DNA of 64,000 nucleotides from JBKPNX01 sp050729115. GTDB taxonomy: Bacteria > Pseudomonadota > Alphaproteobacteria > Geminicoccales > Geminicoccaceae. The stretch lies in contig JBOHKK010000001.1 of NCBI GenBank assembly GCA_050729115.1, positions 1-64,000 of the forward strand, in the 5' to 3' direction. The first letter of the stretch is position 1, and every line of letters starts with the position of its first letter. The position numbers and the translations under genes are program-made. Of this stretch, positions 9,485 to 18,420 are shown in pieces. The notes below the pieces were generated by a model. The model was not told where the DNA came from. It saw nothing but the letters and a program-made list of their open reading frames with translations, and ran no database searches.

Positions 9485-10226
9485 GTGCCGGCCGCGCTGA
9501 GGGATGGGCGGGCTTGTTGCCGAAATAGGCCTCGAGCACCTCCGCGTTCGACTGGATCTCGTCGCTGCTGCCTTCGGCGATCACCCGGCCCGCGTTCATC
9601 ACCACGATCTTGTCGCAGTGGCCCATGATCAGGCGCATGTTGTGCTCGATGATGAGGAAGGTCTTGCCCCATTCGTCGCGCAGCCGGTGGATGAACTCGA
9701 GCAGGCTCCGCAACAGCGTCGGGTTGACCCCCGCCGCCGGCTCGTCGAGCAGGATCAAGGCCGGATCGAGCATCAGGATGCGCGCCAGCTCGAGCAGCTT
9801 CTGCTGGCCGAAGGACAAGTTGCTGGCATAGTCGGCGCGCTTGTCGGCGAGCCGGACCAGCTCCAGGTACCGGACCGCCCGCTCGTGCGCATGATGCTGG
9901 TGCGGCGAGGCGACGATCATGTTCTCCATGAGCGTCATCTTCGGGAAGACGCGCGTGACCTGAAAGGTGCGCCCGAGTCCCTTCAGCGCCCGCTGGTGCG
10001 GCTTCAGACGACTGATGTCCTCGCCCTTGAAGATGATCTGGCCGCCATCCAGCCTCTCGGCGCCGGCCGCGAGATTGAACAGCGTCGTCTTGCCGGCGCC
10101 GTTCGGCCCGATCAGCCCGACGATGGCGCCACGCTCGACCTCGAACGAGCAGCCGTCGACCGCGCGCAGGTTGCCGAACGCCTTGCTCGCGTCGCGCGCC
10201 TCGAAGATCGCGTCTGCCTCGTGCAC
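9468..10226 (-). CDS. livG: Branched-chain amino acid ABC transporter ATPase (LivG type)
   Basis: Second ATPase of the liv importer. It shows Walker A GPNGAGKTT, a LivG-type insertion (LGRTFQVTRVFPKMTL), signature LSFGQQK and Walker B LILLDEPAAGVNP, then IIEHNMRLIMGHCDKIVV. The visible frame runs upstream into livM without a stop, so the start is uncertain. I chose the GTG at 10226, 18 bases after the livM stop, giving 252 residues, the normal length. No ATG is available in this spot. The 3' end overlaps livF. Confidence 0.93.
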   Translation of the reverse strand: MHEADAIFEARDASKAFGNLRAVDGCSFEVERGAIVGLIGPNGAGKTTLFNLAAGAERLDGGQIIFKGEDISRLKPHQRALKGLGRTFQVTRVFPKMTLMENMIVASPHQHHAHERAVRYLELVRLADKRADYASNLSFGQQKLLELARILMLDPALILLDEPAAGVNPTLLRSLLEFIHRLRDEWGKTFLIIEHNMRLIMGHCDKIVVMNAGRVIAEGSSDEIQSNAEVLEAYFGNKPAHPSARPAHDQRI

Positions 10227-10243
10227 GAGCCGCTCCGCGGTGC

Positions 10244-11251
10244 CTATATCTTGCGCGTCTTGGGCAGGTAACCGTGCTCCTTGAGCCACTCGAGGATCCC
10301 CTGGGGCAGGAACAGGATCAGCGCGACCAGGACCAGGCCGAAAACCGCGAGATTGAGCCGCAGGACATGGGTCCAGACGTAGTCGTTGAGGAGCTCCAGC
10401 ACGGTGCCGCCGATCACCGGCCCCAGCACGGTCCCGATGCCGCCGAAGAACGCCATGACGATCGGGATCACGGTATACTGGATGTTGAACGCGTTGAACG
10501 GGTCGATGTAGCTCAAAAACGTCGCGTGCAGGCCGCCGCCGAGGCCGGCGAGCAGGGCGCTCAGCACGAACACCCCGATCTTCAGGCGGGTGCTGTCGAT
10601 GCCGAGGTTCTCGGCCGCGTGCTCGTCCTCGCGGATCGCCAGGAGCCGCAGGCCGATCCGCGAGTTGGCGATGGCGTAGGTCACGAGCACGGTGACGACG
10701 ACCAGCGCCAGCATGGCGAAGTACTTGGTCTCCATGCTGATGCGGACGAACAGGGGGATGCCGGACCCGGCGCGGGTCAGCGGCTCCATGTACTCGGTGC
10801 TGATGAGCACGCGCGTGCCCTCGGAGATCGCGAGCGTCGTGATCGCGAAATAGGGCCCCTTGACCCGCAGCAGCGGGAAGCTCAGCACGGCGGCGTAGGT
10901 CGCGGCGATGAGGCCGCCCAGCGCGACCGCGAGAAACCAGGGCAGCTGGTAGTCGACGATCGCGATCGCCGTGCCGTACATCCCCATGCCGACGAACGCC
11001 ACATGCGCGAAATTGATGTAGCCGGTGAAGCCCGAGACGATGTTCCAGCTCGCCGCGAGCAGAATGAAGTATAGAACCAGGTAGAGAAGGCTGAGCGTGC
11101 CGCGGTTGACGTACCAGGGCGCCGCGCACAGAGCCGCCACATAGAGGACGAGCAGGACCAGGCCCAGCCACCAGAGGATCTGATGAGCGTTGACGGCAAA
11201 TCGTTCCCGGCCGACGACCTCGCCGCTTCCGCTCGGGTTCCTCGGCATCAT
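10244..11251 (-). CDS. livM: Branched-chain amino acid ABC transporter permease (LivM type)
   Basis: Inner-membrane permease of the liv importer, 335 residues with about nine hydrophobic segments. Family landmarks are NIVSGFTGYINFAHVAFVGM, VKGPYFAITTLAISE and the EAA-like loop AIREDEHAAENLGID, followed by GGLHATFLSYIDP. The start ATG at 11251 overlaps the livH stop, consistent with coupling. The substrate cannot be told from the permease sequence. Confidence 0.95.
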   Translation of the reverse strand: MMPRNPSGSGEVVGRERFAVNAHQILWWLGLVLLVLYVAALCAAPWYVNRGTLSLLYLVLYFILLAASWNIVSGFTGYINFAHVAFVGMGMYGTAIAIVDYQLPWFLAVALGGLIAATYAAVLSFPLLRVKGPYFAITTLAISEGTRVLISTEYMEPLTRAGSGIPLFVRISMETKYFAMLALVVVTVLVTYAIANSRIGLRLLAIREDEHAAENLGIDSTRLKIGVFVLSALLAGLGGGLHATFLSYIDPFNAFNIQYTVIPIVMAFFGGIGTVLGPVIGGTVLELLNDYVWTHVLRLNLAVFGLVLVALILFLPQGILEWLKEHGYLPKTRKI

Positions 11252-12111
11252 CGATCCACGCTCGTGCCGAACAGGCCGGACGGACGCAAGGTGAGGATGG
11301 CGACCAGGATCACGAACGGCAGCGCCTGGGCGACCCGGGCCGACAGCAGGTAGGTGCCCGCGCTTTCCAAGAGGCCGTAGATGAACGCCGCGATCAGGGC
11401 GCCGGTGGCGCTGCCGAGGCCCCCGAGCACGACGATGGTGAACGCCTTGACCAGATACTCGAATCCCATGTTCGGGTAGATGAAGCCGGTCATGCTGATG
11501 ATCGTTCCCGCCGCGGCCGCCAGCGCCGCGCCGATGCCGAACGCGAGCATCCGCACCCGCACGGTGTCGATGCCGCAGGCGAGCGCCACGTCCTGATTCT
11601 GCGAGGTCGCGCGGATCGCCTTGCCTTGCGGGCTGAACTTGAGAAAGGCGAACAATGCCGCCGTGAGCGTGAGCGCGAGCGCGAACCCGACGATGTAGGA
11701 CTGCGACATGGAGACGCCCAGGAAGGAGACCGGCTGCGTCAGATAGGGAACGCCGCGAATCTGGGTCGTGAACGCCGCCTCGCTCGAGTTCCAGATCATC
11801 AGGGACAGGCCGAAGGTCAGCATCAGCGACGCGAGCAGAGGCTTGCCCACGACGCGCTCGATCACGACCCGCTGCATCACCATGCCGAGCACGAACAGGA
11901 GCGCCATGGCCGGCAGCAAGGACAGGAGCGGATTGATGCCGTACCAATGCCAGGCGAAGAAGGCCACGTAGGCGCCCAGCATGGCGAGATCGGCATGGGC
12001 GATGTTGATCACCCGCATCACGCCGAACACCAGGCTCAATCCGACCGCGATCAGCGCGTAGATCGCGCCGATCACCAAGCCGTTGGCAATCAGCTGAAGG
12101 GCCTGCTCCAT
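11248..12111 (-). CDS. livH: Branched-chain amino acid ABC transporter permease (LivH type)
   Basis: Second permease of the liv importer, 287 residues if translation starts at the ATG at 12111 (MEQALQLIANGLVIGAIYAL), which has AAGGGG just upstream. An earlier in-frame ATG at 12141 would add ten non-family residues. Landmarks are GLSLVFGVMRVINIAHADLAM, the cytoplasmic loop GKAIRATSQNQDVALACGI and VLGGLGSATGALIAAFIYG. The pairing with LivM, LivG and LivF is complete. Confidence 0.95.
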   Translation of the reverse strand: MEQALQLIANGLVIGAIYALIAVGLSLVFGVMRVINIAHADLAMLGAYVAFFAWHWYGINPLLSLLPAMALLFVLGMVMQRVVIERVVGKPLLASLMLTFGLSLMIWNSSEAAFTTQIRGVPYLTQPVSFLGVSMSQSYIVGFALALTLTAALFAFLKFSPQGKAIRATSQNQDVALACGIDTVRVRMLAFGIGAALAAAAGTIISMTGFIYPNMGFEYLVKAFTIVVLGGLGSATGALIAAFIYGLLESAGTYLLSARVAQALPFVILVAILTLRPSGLFGTSVDR

Positions 12112-12227
12112 CGCACCCCTTGCCCGGTCGACTGACAACATGGTCCCGGCGAGGGACCGTGCCCTCGCCGGGACCGCAGATCAAGCCGGGATCTTAGCAG
12201 GATCCCGGTCGCCGTATTCGTACGCCG

Positions 12228-13520
12228 TCATGCGAAGGGATAGATCCACTCCGCCGCGGCGGCGTCGTCCGGCGCCACGACCGGCTTGGTCAGCTCGCCG
12301 CCGTCGCCCTCCTGAACCTGGAGCATGACGCGATCCGCCGCGAGCTGCAGCCCGGAATTGGGCGAATCCAGCGGCGCCACCTCGTAGGGATTGTAGATGG
12401 TCGTGGTCTTGAGCGCATACATGGCGTCGCGGATCTTCTCCAGGTCGTCGATGCTGCCGACCTGCTTGATCGCGATCTCGAGGATCTGCGCCCCGCCGTA
12501 GCCGCCGGCGGAGTGGTACTCGGGCAAGGTGCCGTACTTGGCCTGATACGCCGCGATGTATTCCTGCGCGCCCGGGAAGTCGACCGTGGTCACCCAGTCC
12601 GAATCGCCGGTCACGGTCAGGGCGTCCTGGCCGAGCGTCTGCTCGAAGTCGGGCAGGGCGACGCCGACCAGCAGCGACAGGATGTTGGGCTGGTAGCCGA
12701 GCGAGCGCACCGCCCGCGTGATTCCGATCGCATCCGGCAGATAGCCGCCGCCGGCGAGAACCGTGGCGCCGGACCCCGAAGCCCGCTCGACGATCGGCGT
12801 CCAGTCGGTGATCTTGGTGGGATAGGCGGCATCGTGCACGATCCGCATGCCGTCCTCTTTTGCGCGCGCGCGGATCGCCTCCGCCGAGTTGCGCGGGAAC
12901 TCGGTGTCCTCGTAGACGATCGCGATGGTCTCGTCGCCGTGTGCGTTCGCGGTCTCGGTCAGACCGGGCAGGCGCTTGCTCGCCGGCGGCTGGATCTGCA
13001 CCTGCCACTGCAGGCTCCGGTCGGTCCAGATGGCGGTGCTCGAGGCCATCGGGTTGGGCGTCGGGATCTGGGCCTGCTCGATCACCGGCGCGACCGCGTT
13101 GGTCACGGCGCTGCTGTAGGGCCCGAGCAGCAGGTCGACCTCCTGGTTGTAGATCAGCTCGTTGTAGAGCCGCACGCCGGTCGTCGGGTCGCTGCGGTCG
13201 TCCAGCACGATCAGCTCCACCGGCCGGCCGAGCAGCCCCGTGGCGCTGGTGTTGGGCAAATCAGCCTTGCCGAAGCTGTGGCCGAACTGGTTGATGTGCT
13301 CGACCCAGAGCTGATAGCCGCGATGCTCCTCCTCGCCGGTCCGCGCGTACTTGCCGGTCAGCGAGAGGGAGGCCCCGATCCGGATCGGCTGCTCCTGGCT
13401 CAGGACATGGGGTGCCCTGGCGAGGACGACGGTCGCTCCGGCGGCCGCGCCGGCCACCTTGACGAAATCGCGCCGGGTCTGCCCGACCCGCCTGGGGCGG
13501 ATTTGCTTGGATGAAGACAT
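12228..13520 (-). CDS. livK: Tat-exported branched-chain amino acid-type ABC substrate-binding protein
   Basis: Periplasmic ligand-binding protein of the liv system, 430 residues. The N-terminus has a twin-arginine signal (TRRDFVKVAGAAAGATVV). The mature part contains the Leu/Ile/Val-binding fold (IRIGASLSLTGKYA, ELIVLDDRSDP, LLLGPYSSAVTNAV). Longer than classical LivK, it is closer to amide or urea-type binding proteins in size, so the ligand is open. The start ATG at 13520 has GGGAGAG upstream. A possible leftward promoter with TTGACC lies around 13555-13578. livK leads the operon livK-H-M-G-F. Confidence 0.9.
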   Translation of the reverse strand: MSSSKQIRPRRVGQTRRDFVKVAGAAAGATVVLARAPHVLSQEQPIRIGASLSLTGKYARTGEEEHRGYQLWVEHINQFGHSFGKADLPNTSATGLLGRPVELIVLDDRSDPTTGVRLYNELIYNQEVDLLLGPYSSAVTNAVAPVIEQAQIPTPNPMASSTAIWTDRSLQWQVQIQPPASKRLPGLTETANAHGDETIAIVYEDTEFPRNSAEAIRARAKEDGMRIVHDAAYPTKITDWTPIVERASGSGATVLAGGGYLPDAIGITRAVRSLGYQPNILSLLVGVALPDFEQTLGQDALTVTGDSDWVTTVDFPGAQEYIAAYQAKYGTLPEYHSAGGYGGAQILEIAIKQVGSIDDLEKIRDAMYALKTTTIYNPYEVAPLDSPNSGLQLAADRVMLQVQEGDGGELTKPVVAPDDAAAAEWIYPFA

Positions 13521-14444
13521 TTTGCTCTCCCTGCGTGTTAGTATGCGACATAAGCCTCGGACCGAATTGGTCAAGCGGCGTGGGCCCCGAGCCACGTCGA
13601 ACGGCCTGCCGGGCGCGCGGACAAGGCCGCAAGGAAGTCGTGGGAAACGGGCGTGGCGCCCGGCAGGTCGGCTTCGGCGGCTTCGGCGGCTTCGGACCGG
13701 GGGACCTGCAGGCTCGGCGGAGGCTGGGCTTCTCGGGCGCGATCTGGGTCGCCGATCCGAACGCCCGTGCGCGCGCCCGCCTCGCCTCCACGCCTCGGGC
13801 CGGCCGGGCGGGGCAGGGACAGACCCGATGCTCCGGCTGGCCCGTCGCGCCTTCGACGACGAGGCCCGTCTCGAACGCACGGGGTCCGGCCTGCTGGAGC
13901 TGTTGCCCGACGTGATCGCGCCCGGTCGCACCAGGGGCGTACCGGCCCGGACGTTTCGACCCCGCGCCCGTCGCCCGAGCGGGCACCCTGCAAACTCACG
14001 CTCCTTCGGCGTCCTCTGACCGTCGAATTTTCGAGCTTCTGACACCCGTGCCAGAATGGCGGTCGTTCGGTTGCGTCAGAGAAGCCGGCCCGACAGACAA
14101 GGAAAACGGCCGAAATCGGCCTCTCTGCCAGTGCCCGTGGTTCGGACGAATGGGCGCAAGGGCCCGCATTCGGTGCCGTTCCGGCGGGCTCGTGCGACCG
14201 GATAAAGAATGTCACGCGTGAGGCGACTGGCGGAGGGAGAGGAACTGTCGTCCAACCCTCTCCGGGCCTTTTTCAATGACTTACGAACCACACAAAATGC
14301 GGTGGATGTTGCCTGGAGAAACCTGGGCTTGCCTTTGCGGTTTCCACCTCTGCAAGGGCGGGCCGGCCGGTGAGCGGCCGGCCAGACGGCCTTGATCCAG
14401 ACCTCGAGCTGCGCGCCGCCGACTCTGGTGTCCTTCCCGTGACA
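13521..14444. other. Gene-poor spacer with two hairpins
   Basis: About 920 bases without a gene I can support. Open frames exist on both strands between 13.5 and 14.2 kb, but they are Arg-, Pro- and Ala-rich, mutually antisense and without a ribosome site, as expected from GC-rich noncoding DNA. Two stem-loops are visible: GGAGAGG/CCTCTCC around 14237-14263, followed by a short T run, which resembles an intrinsic terminator; and a perfect 9-base stem GGCCGGCCG/CGGCCGGCC at 14361-14383, downstream of cbtA and probably its terminator region. Confidence 0.4.
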
Positions 14445-15134
14445 CTACGTTGGCGGGCCACTCCAGGTGTGGGCGACAATTCGCTTGTACAGCCACCCGG
14501 ACATCGTACCCAGCGCAATCCAGAACAAGCCAGTGGTCGCGAGTGACGCGATCACGAACTCCCGCACGAGTTCAGCCGGGGCCGACCCACCGTGCTCCGA
14601 CGGCTGCGGCGCGCCGATGAGATGCGGCAGCACCATGACGGGCAATGCCAGCACCTTGACCCAAGCTGGCCTGCCGAATGCGATGAGACCGAGGCCAAGG
14701 GCCGTAGCTGCGGCTGTCCCGATCCACCAGAGCTGGCGCGTCGACAGCTCCGCCGCGGCGCTGCCCGGAAGCTCGGGCGGCAGACCGATCGAGGGAACCA
14801 GCGCGAAGACCAGGAAGCCGGCGAGGCCCCACAGGAGCCCGCGCAAGGTGTCGATCGGACGACCTGCCGTCTCGGCCAAGACAAACCCCCCCACCAGCAA
14901 GAGCCCGAACCCGACTCCGACCAGGAGGTTGGCCATGACGGTGTAGGCGGTCCGTTCGACGCCGTCCTCGGGCGACCACGTCGCTTCGTCTGCGGTGAGC
15001 TCCGAATGGTCGGCTACTTCAAAGACCTCCGCCTCCAGGATCAACGGCGCGACCCGGACCATCTGGGCCGCGGAGATGAACGCGCCAGCAAGGGCCCCGG
15101 CGAGCAAGGCAACCGTCAGAGTGCGGGCAAGCAT
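14445..15134 (-). CDS. cbtA: Cobalt transporter subunit CbtA
   Basis: Membrane protein of the CbtAB cobalt uptake type, 229 residues with about five to six hydrophobic helices. The N-terminus (LLAGALAGAFISAAQMVRVAPLI split by a helix) followed by an acidic periplasmic loop, and the helix region ANLLVGVGFGLLLVGG, match the family. It is the last gene downstream of hupE and cbtB behind a cobalamin riboswitch, which strongly supports a role in cobalt supply for cobalamin. The start ATG is at 15134, 15 bases after the cbtB stop. Confidence 0.88.
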   Translation of the reverse strand: MLARTLTVALLAGALAGAFISAAQMVRVAPLILEAEVFEVADHSELTADEATWSPEDGVERTAYTVMANLLVGVGFGLLLVGGFVLAETAGRPIDTLRGLLWGLAGFLVFALVPSIGLPPELPGSAAAELSTRQLWWIGTAAATALGLGLIAFGRPAWVKVLALPVMVLPHLIGAPQPSEHGGSAPAELVREFVIASLATTGLFWIALGTMSGWLYKRIVAHTWSGPPT

Positions 15135-15149
15135 CTTGGTCGGCCTCGC

Positions 15150-15329
15150 TTAGTGGCAGGGGAAGGCGAAGCCATGGCGGACGTCGTGCGCCGCGTTGTG
15201 CAGGACCTCCGGGCCCGCAAACCCCGTGCCGAAGAGGACGATCAATGCCAGCGCGATCAGGACGCCGGCCGTAAGCATGCGGGAGATCTTGGCGGTTTCG
15301 CCCGCATGCGCAGCGCTTGCTCGATACAT
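15150..15329 (-). CDS. cbtB: Cobalt transporter subunit CbtB
   Basis: Small single-helix partner of CbtA, 59 residues. After a hydrophobic helix (LIALALIVLFGTGFAG) comes the His-rich C-terminal signature with HNAAHDVRHGFAFPCH, the likely cobalt-binding tail. The start ATG at 15329 follows the hupE stop by 45 bases. Its product is typically encoded directly upstream of cbtA, as here. The gene is too short to stand out by length, but its tail is diagnostic. Confidence 0.9.
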   Translation of the reverse strand: MYRASAAHAGETAKISRMLTAGVLIALALIVLFGTGFAGPEVLHNAAHDVRHGFAFPCH

Positions 15330-15374
15330 GACTGAAGCCTTTCCTCGATGACAGTGGCCTTGCGACTACGGGGG

Positions 15375-15998
15375 TCAAAGCACAAGGAAAAGTACGACCC
15401 CGGTCGCGGCGATGGCCCAGCCGCCCTGACGCACCAGTCGCTGCAGCACGGCCCATCGCTTGAGCTGGCCGATCCCGAGCCCGACGGCATGCAGGATCGC
15501 TGTCGCGATCACGAAACCCAGGCCGTAAAGGGCGGGCGAGGCGGTCCCCGGCAGCCCGGTGCCGTGCGCATGGCCATGGAACACTGCGAACAGCATCACC
15601 AGCCCCGTGCAGGCCCAGAGCGGTGGCTTGAGCGCCAACCCGATCATCACGCCGAGGACCAGAACGGATGTCGCGATGCCGGACTCGACCCACGGCAGCG
15701 GCATCCCATAGGCGCCAAGCAGGCCGCCGAGCGCCATGGTCAAGGGGAAGGCCAACGGCAGCGGCCAGAGTGCCGGACGGCCGATCTGCGCCGCCCACAA
15801 GCCCACCGCCAGCATCGCCAGGACGTGATCGAGCCCCGAGAAGGGATGGCTGAACCCGGCGTTCCAGCCGGCTCCGGCCTCACTGAAGACATGGGCCGCC
15901 GCCTGTGGGGCAGCCAAGAGGAGGGCGGCAGCAACCGCAGCGCCTGGGAAGAGGGGACCGCTTTGCCGGCCCGCTGAGAAGGATTCTTGATTGCGCAT
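15375..15998 (-). CDS. hupE: HupE/UreJ-family metal permease
   Basis: Small membrane permease of the HupE/UreJ family, known for nickel or cobalt uptake. The 207-residue protein has a signal peptide or first helix ending AAPQAAAH, the family motif HPFSGLDHVLAMLAVG near residue 50, and a His-rich helix FHGHAHG near residue 140. The start ATG at 15998 has GAGGGAG upstream. Because a cobalamin riboswitch lies just before it and cbtBA follow, cobalt is the probable substrate rather than nickel. Confidence 0.9.
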   Translation of the reverse strand: MRNQESFSAGRQSGPLFPGAAVAAALLLAAPQAAAHVFSEAGAGWNAGFSHPFSGLDHVLAMLAVGLWAAQIGRPALWPLPLAFPLTMALGGLLGAYGMPLPWVESGIATSVLVLGVMIGLALKPPLWACTGLVMLFAVFHGHAHGTGLPGTASPALYGLGFVIATAILHAVGLGIGQLKRWAVLQRLVRQGGWAIAATGVVLFLVL

Positions 15999-16107
15999 GG
16001 CTCCCTCGCCGCGTAGACCATTGCTGTCATCGCGAAGCAAGGAAGCTCCTCACGGAGAGGAGCCGCCGAGCACCGGTACACCCCGCCCGATGCGCACGCG
16101 CTGACGG

Positions 16108-16272
16108 TCTCGATGGCAGGTCTCCGGACTCGCGGCTCTACGCCTCGCGCCACCTTCCCGGTTGCCCAGTGGCTCTTTAGCGCTTGGCTCGCCGCCTACC
16201 GTAGCGGGGGCTGTCGCGGCCTTGGGCGTACCCGCACCGCGTTCCCTTTTCATCCCCAGAGGGGAACCATCG
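16108..16272 (-). promoter_or_regulatory. Cobalamin (B12) riboswitch
   Basis: Read on the minus strand, the region holds the ordered conserved blocks of the class I cobalamin riboswitch: GAAAAGGGAA, then GCGACAGCCCCCGCTACGGT, then AGCCACTGGGCAACCGGGAA, GGTGGCGCGAGG, and GAGTCCGGAGACCTGCC. It lies about 110 bases upstream of hupE, so adenosylcobalamin would be expected to repress hupE-cbtB-cbtA. No other gene separates them. Several small frames inside this element are not genes. Confidence 0.95.
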
Positions 16273-16382
16273 GTCGCGATGATTGCCTGAAGCCAGGTGG
16301 CGAGTCAAAGGGTCATTGATCTTGCGATTGGCGACAGTCGACCGATGGCCTGATCTTCCTGCCCGACTTGCCGCGCGATAGC

Positions 16383-17657
16383 TCAAGTGCCGTCCCGGTC
16401 GTGCGGGCGGTCCGGCCGTTGCCTTGAGGCGGGGTCGGTCGCCGCAAACGCAATGAGCGCAAAGCTCGCCAGTCCCGCTCCGGCGAGGAAGGTCGCAGGC
16501 GGTCCGTACGCGTCCCATAGTCCGCCGGCGATGACGCTCGCCGCGAGGATGGCGAAGCTCGCCACCATGTTGAAGATGCCGAACGCGGTGCCCCGTCTCG
16601 CGGCGGGCACGGCATCGGCCACGAGCGCCGCGACCAGCCCCTGCGTCAGGCCCATGTGCAGACCGAAGAGCGCCACTCCGACCAGCACCGTGACCGGGTC
16701 CCCGGCACGGGCGAGGACTACGTCCGCGACGATCAGCACGACGATGCCGGTAAGGAGCACCTGCCGTCGCCCCACCCGGTCGGACAGAGCGCCGGCGGGA
16801 TAGGCGCTGCCCGCGTAGGCCAGGTTCATAACGACCAGGACGACCGGCACCCAGGCCAGCGCCAGACCCTCACCTTGGGCCCTGAGGATCAGGAACGCCT
16901 CGCTGAAGCGGGCGAGCATGAGAACGGACGCGGCGGCGATCAGCCACCAGAACGCCGATCCCATGGCACGAGCCGGCGCAAGGTCCAGCGCGCGCTCGGC
17001 CGAAGGCCGCGGTCTTTGGGCTTGTGGCTCCTCGACGGCCAGCGTCAGGACGACGACCGCGAGCAGGGCAGGAACGATCGCGATCCAGAAAACCGCGCGG
17101 ATGTCGTCCGCCAGCAGGATCATGAGGACGATCGCGAGCAGCGGCCCGAGAAAGGCGCCAACCGTGTCGAGGGATTGGCGCAGGCCGTAACATGCGCCGC
17201 GCAGGTCGGGCGGGGCGAGATCGCCGACCAGCGCATCCCGTGGAGCCACCCGGATCCCCTTCCCGATGCGGTCGACGAAGCGAGCAGTGAACACCAGCGC
17301 CACCGAATCGGCGAGTGGGAAGAGCGGCTTGGCCACGGTCGCGAGACCGTAACCAACGAGGGCGAGCGGCTTGCGACGGCCGATGTGATCGCTGAGCCGG
17401 CCCGATACCAGCTTGACGAGGGCCGCCGTGGCCTCCGCGACGCCCTCGATCACACCGACCGAGAGCGCGCTCGCGCCGAGCGCCGTGACGAGGAAGACCG
17501 GCAAGAGGCTGTGGATCAGCTCGCTCGAGACGTCCATGAACAGGCTGACGAAGCCGAGGGCCCAGATCCCGCGCGGGATGGCCCGGACACCTCGCGCAGC
17601 AGGGTCGGAGAGCGCGCTCATCGCCGTCGGGCCGAGCCCTCCGTCCTCAACTTGCAC
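16383..17657 (-). CDS. MFS transporter
   Basis: Major facilitator superfamily exporter of 424 residues with twelve hydrophobic segments. Motif A appears as GRLSDHIGRRKPLALVGYG after helix 2 and again as GALSDRVGRRQVLLTG after helix 8. DRIGKGIRVAPRDALVGDLA is typical of the subgroup often found beside metal or arsenic resistance genes. The GTG at 17657 overlaps ynfA by 11 bases; an ATG at 17621 (MSALSDPAARG) is an alternative start and has GGAGGG about 15 bases upstream. The substrate is unknown. It is the last gene of the ArsR-led group. Confidence 0.85.
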   Translation of the reverse strand: MQVEDGGLGPTAMSALSDPAARGVRAIPRGIWALGFVSLFMDVSSELIHSLLPVFLVTALGASALSVGVIEGVAEATAALVKLVSGRLSDHIGRRKPLALVGYGLATVAKPLFPLADSVALVFTARFVDRIGKGIRVAPRDALVGDLAPPDLRGACYGLRQSLDTVGAFLGPLLAIVLMILLADDIRAVFWIAIVPALLAVVVLTLAVEEPQAQRPRPSAERALDLAPARAMGSAFWWLIAAASVLMLARFSEAFLILRAQGEGLALAWVPVVLVVMNLAYAGSAYPAGALSDRVGRRQVLLTGIVVLIVADVVLARAGDPVTVLVGVALFGLHMGLTQGLVAALVADAVPAARRGTAFGIFNMVASFAILAASVIAGGLWDAYGPPATFLAGAGLASFALIAFAATDPASRQRPDRPHDRDGT

Positions 17658-17979
17658 CCCGCGGACCGAAGAGGATCACCGCGGCTCCCATGAGACAGAT
17701 GCCGGCGCCGGTCAGGTCCCAACGATCCGGTCGCGCACCCTCGACCATGCAGAGCCATAGCAGCGACGCCGCGATGTAGACGCCACCATACGCCGCATAG
17801 GCCCGGCCGGCGAAAGCCGCATCGATGCGCGTCAGCAGAAACGCGAACAGCGCGAGCGAGACCATGCCTGGCGCGACCCAGAACGCCGACCTGCCGAGCC
17901 GCAGCCAAGCCCAGAACGCGAAGCAGCCCGCAATCTCGGCGACCGCCGCGGCGGCATAGACTCCCAGTGCCTGCAGCAC
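17647..17979 (-). CDS. ynfA: YnfA family (UPF0060) small membrane protein
   Basis: Small integral membrane protein of 110 residues with four hydrophobic helices, matching the YnfA/UPF0060 family (AEIAGCFAFWAWLR near residue 15, GRAYAAYGGVYIAASLLW near residue 60, DLTGAGICLMGAAVILFGPR near the end). Relatives are proposed small multidrug or metal efflux proteins; the substrate here is unknown. The start is the ATG at 17979. It overlaps the MFS gene downstream. Confidence 0.9.
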   Translation of the reverse strand: MLQALGVYAAAAVAEIAGCFAFWAWLRLGRSAFWVAPGMVSLALFAFLLTRIDAAFAGRAYAAYGGVYIAASLLWLCMVEGARPDRWDLTGAGICLMGAAVILFGPRGAS

Positions 17980-18054
17980 CTCTCGTCCCCTGACGGCGGT
18001 CAGCCGCGCTTGGGCTCCGCGAGTCCGAGCGGGCCTCGCCGGCGATGATTGCGA

Positions 18055-18366
18055 TCACGCGGTGAAGTGAGTGAACAACTCGTCGGCAGCACCTTTCGCC
18101 TCGGGGGGTGCGGTAATATTCAGGTGGACCGCGTCGGCGCTCTCACGCACATCGAAGCGAAGGAAACCGCAGCACGCCTTCTCGCGACGGACGAGGTCGT
18201 GCACCTCGGCCGCCGCGGACCTGTCGTAGGTAAGTTCCAGCATCAGCCCGTCCCGACGATGGCCCCGGAGCGACTTGGCCGACAGTTTTTGGATCCACCC
18301 CACCCGAGCCTCGAAGTCGCCCGAGCCGAGCGTGCAGGCGATCGGTGGAGATTCGCTGTCCGTCAT
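18055..18366 (-). CDS. Small Cys-containing protein of metal-resistance loci
   Basis: A 103-residue soluble protein without a named family that I can give with certainty. It contains IACTLGSGDFEARVGWIQKL and, near residue 70, RREKACCGFLRF with a vicinal Cys pair, then a predicted alpha/beta end (NITAPPEAKGAADELFTHF). I recall similar small proteins near mercury or arsenic genes, but cannot verify that here. A thiol-metal buffer role is only a guess. It sits between the membrane protein gene and ynfA on the same strand. Confidence 0.65.
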   Translation of the reverse strand: MTDSESPPIACTLGSGDFEARVGWIQKLSAKSLRGHRRDGLMLELTYDRSAAAEVHDLVRREKACCGFLRFDVRESADAVHLNITAPPEAKGAADELFTHFTA

Positions 18367-18420
18367 GTCTTCTCTCCTTGCTCGCAGCAGGGCTGGAAGA
18401 GCGCAACATAGTCAGGACCG

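Noticed and set aside
13571..14215. Overlapping frames on both strands in the 13.5-14.2 kb spacer
   Set aside because: No ribosome site, low-complexity Arg/Pro/Ala content and no recognisable motif; treated as noncoding.
14237..14275. Strong intrinsic terminator
   Set aside because: The GGAGAGG/CCTCTCC stem is followed by a T run, but no rightward gene ends near it, so its role cannot be supported; it is noted only within the spacer entry.
16050..16518. Small frames around 16.05-16.5 kb
   Set aside because: They fall on the cobalamin riboswitch and the 5' region of the MFS gene complement; the RNA motif explains the sequence.
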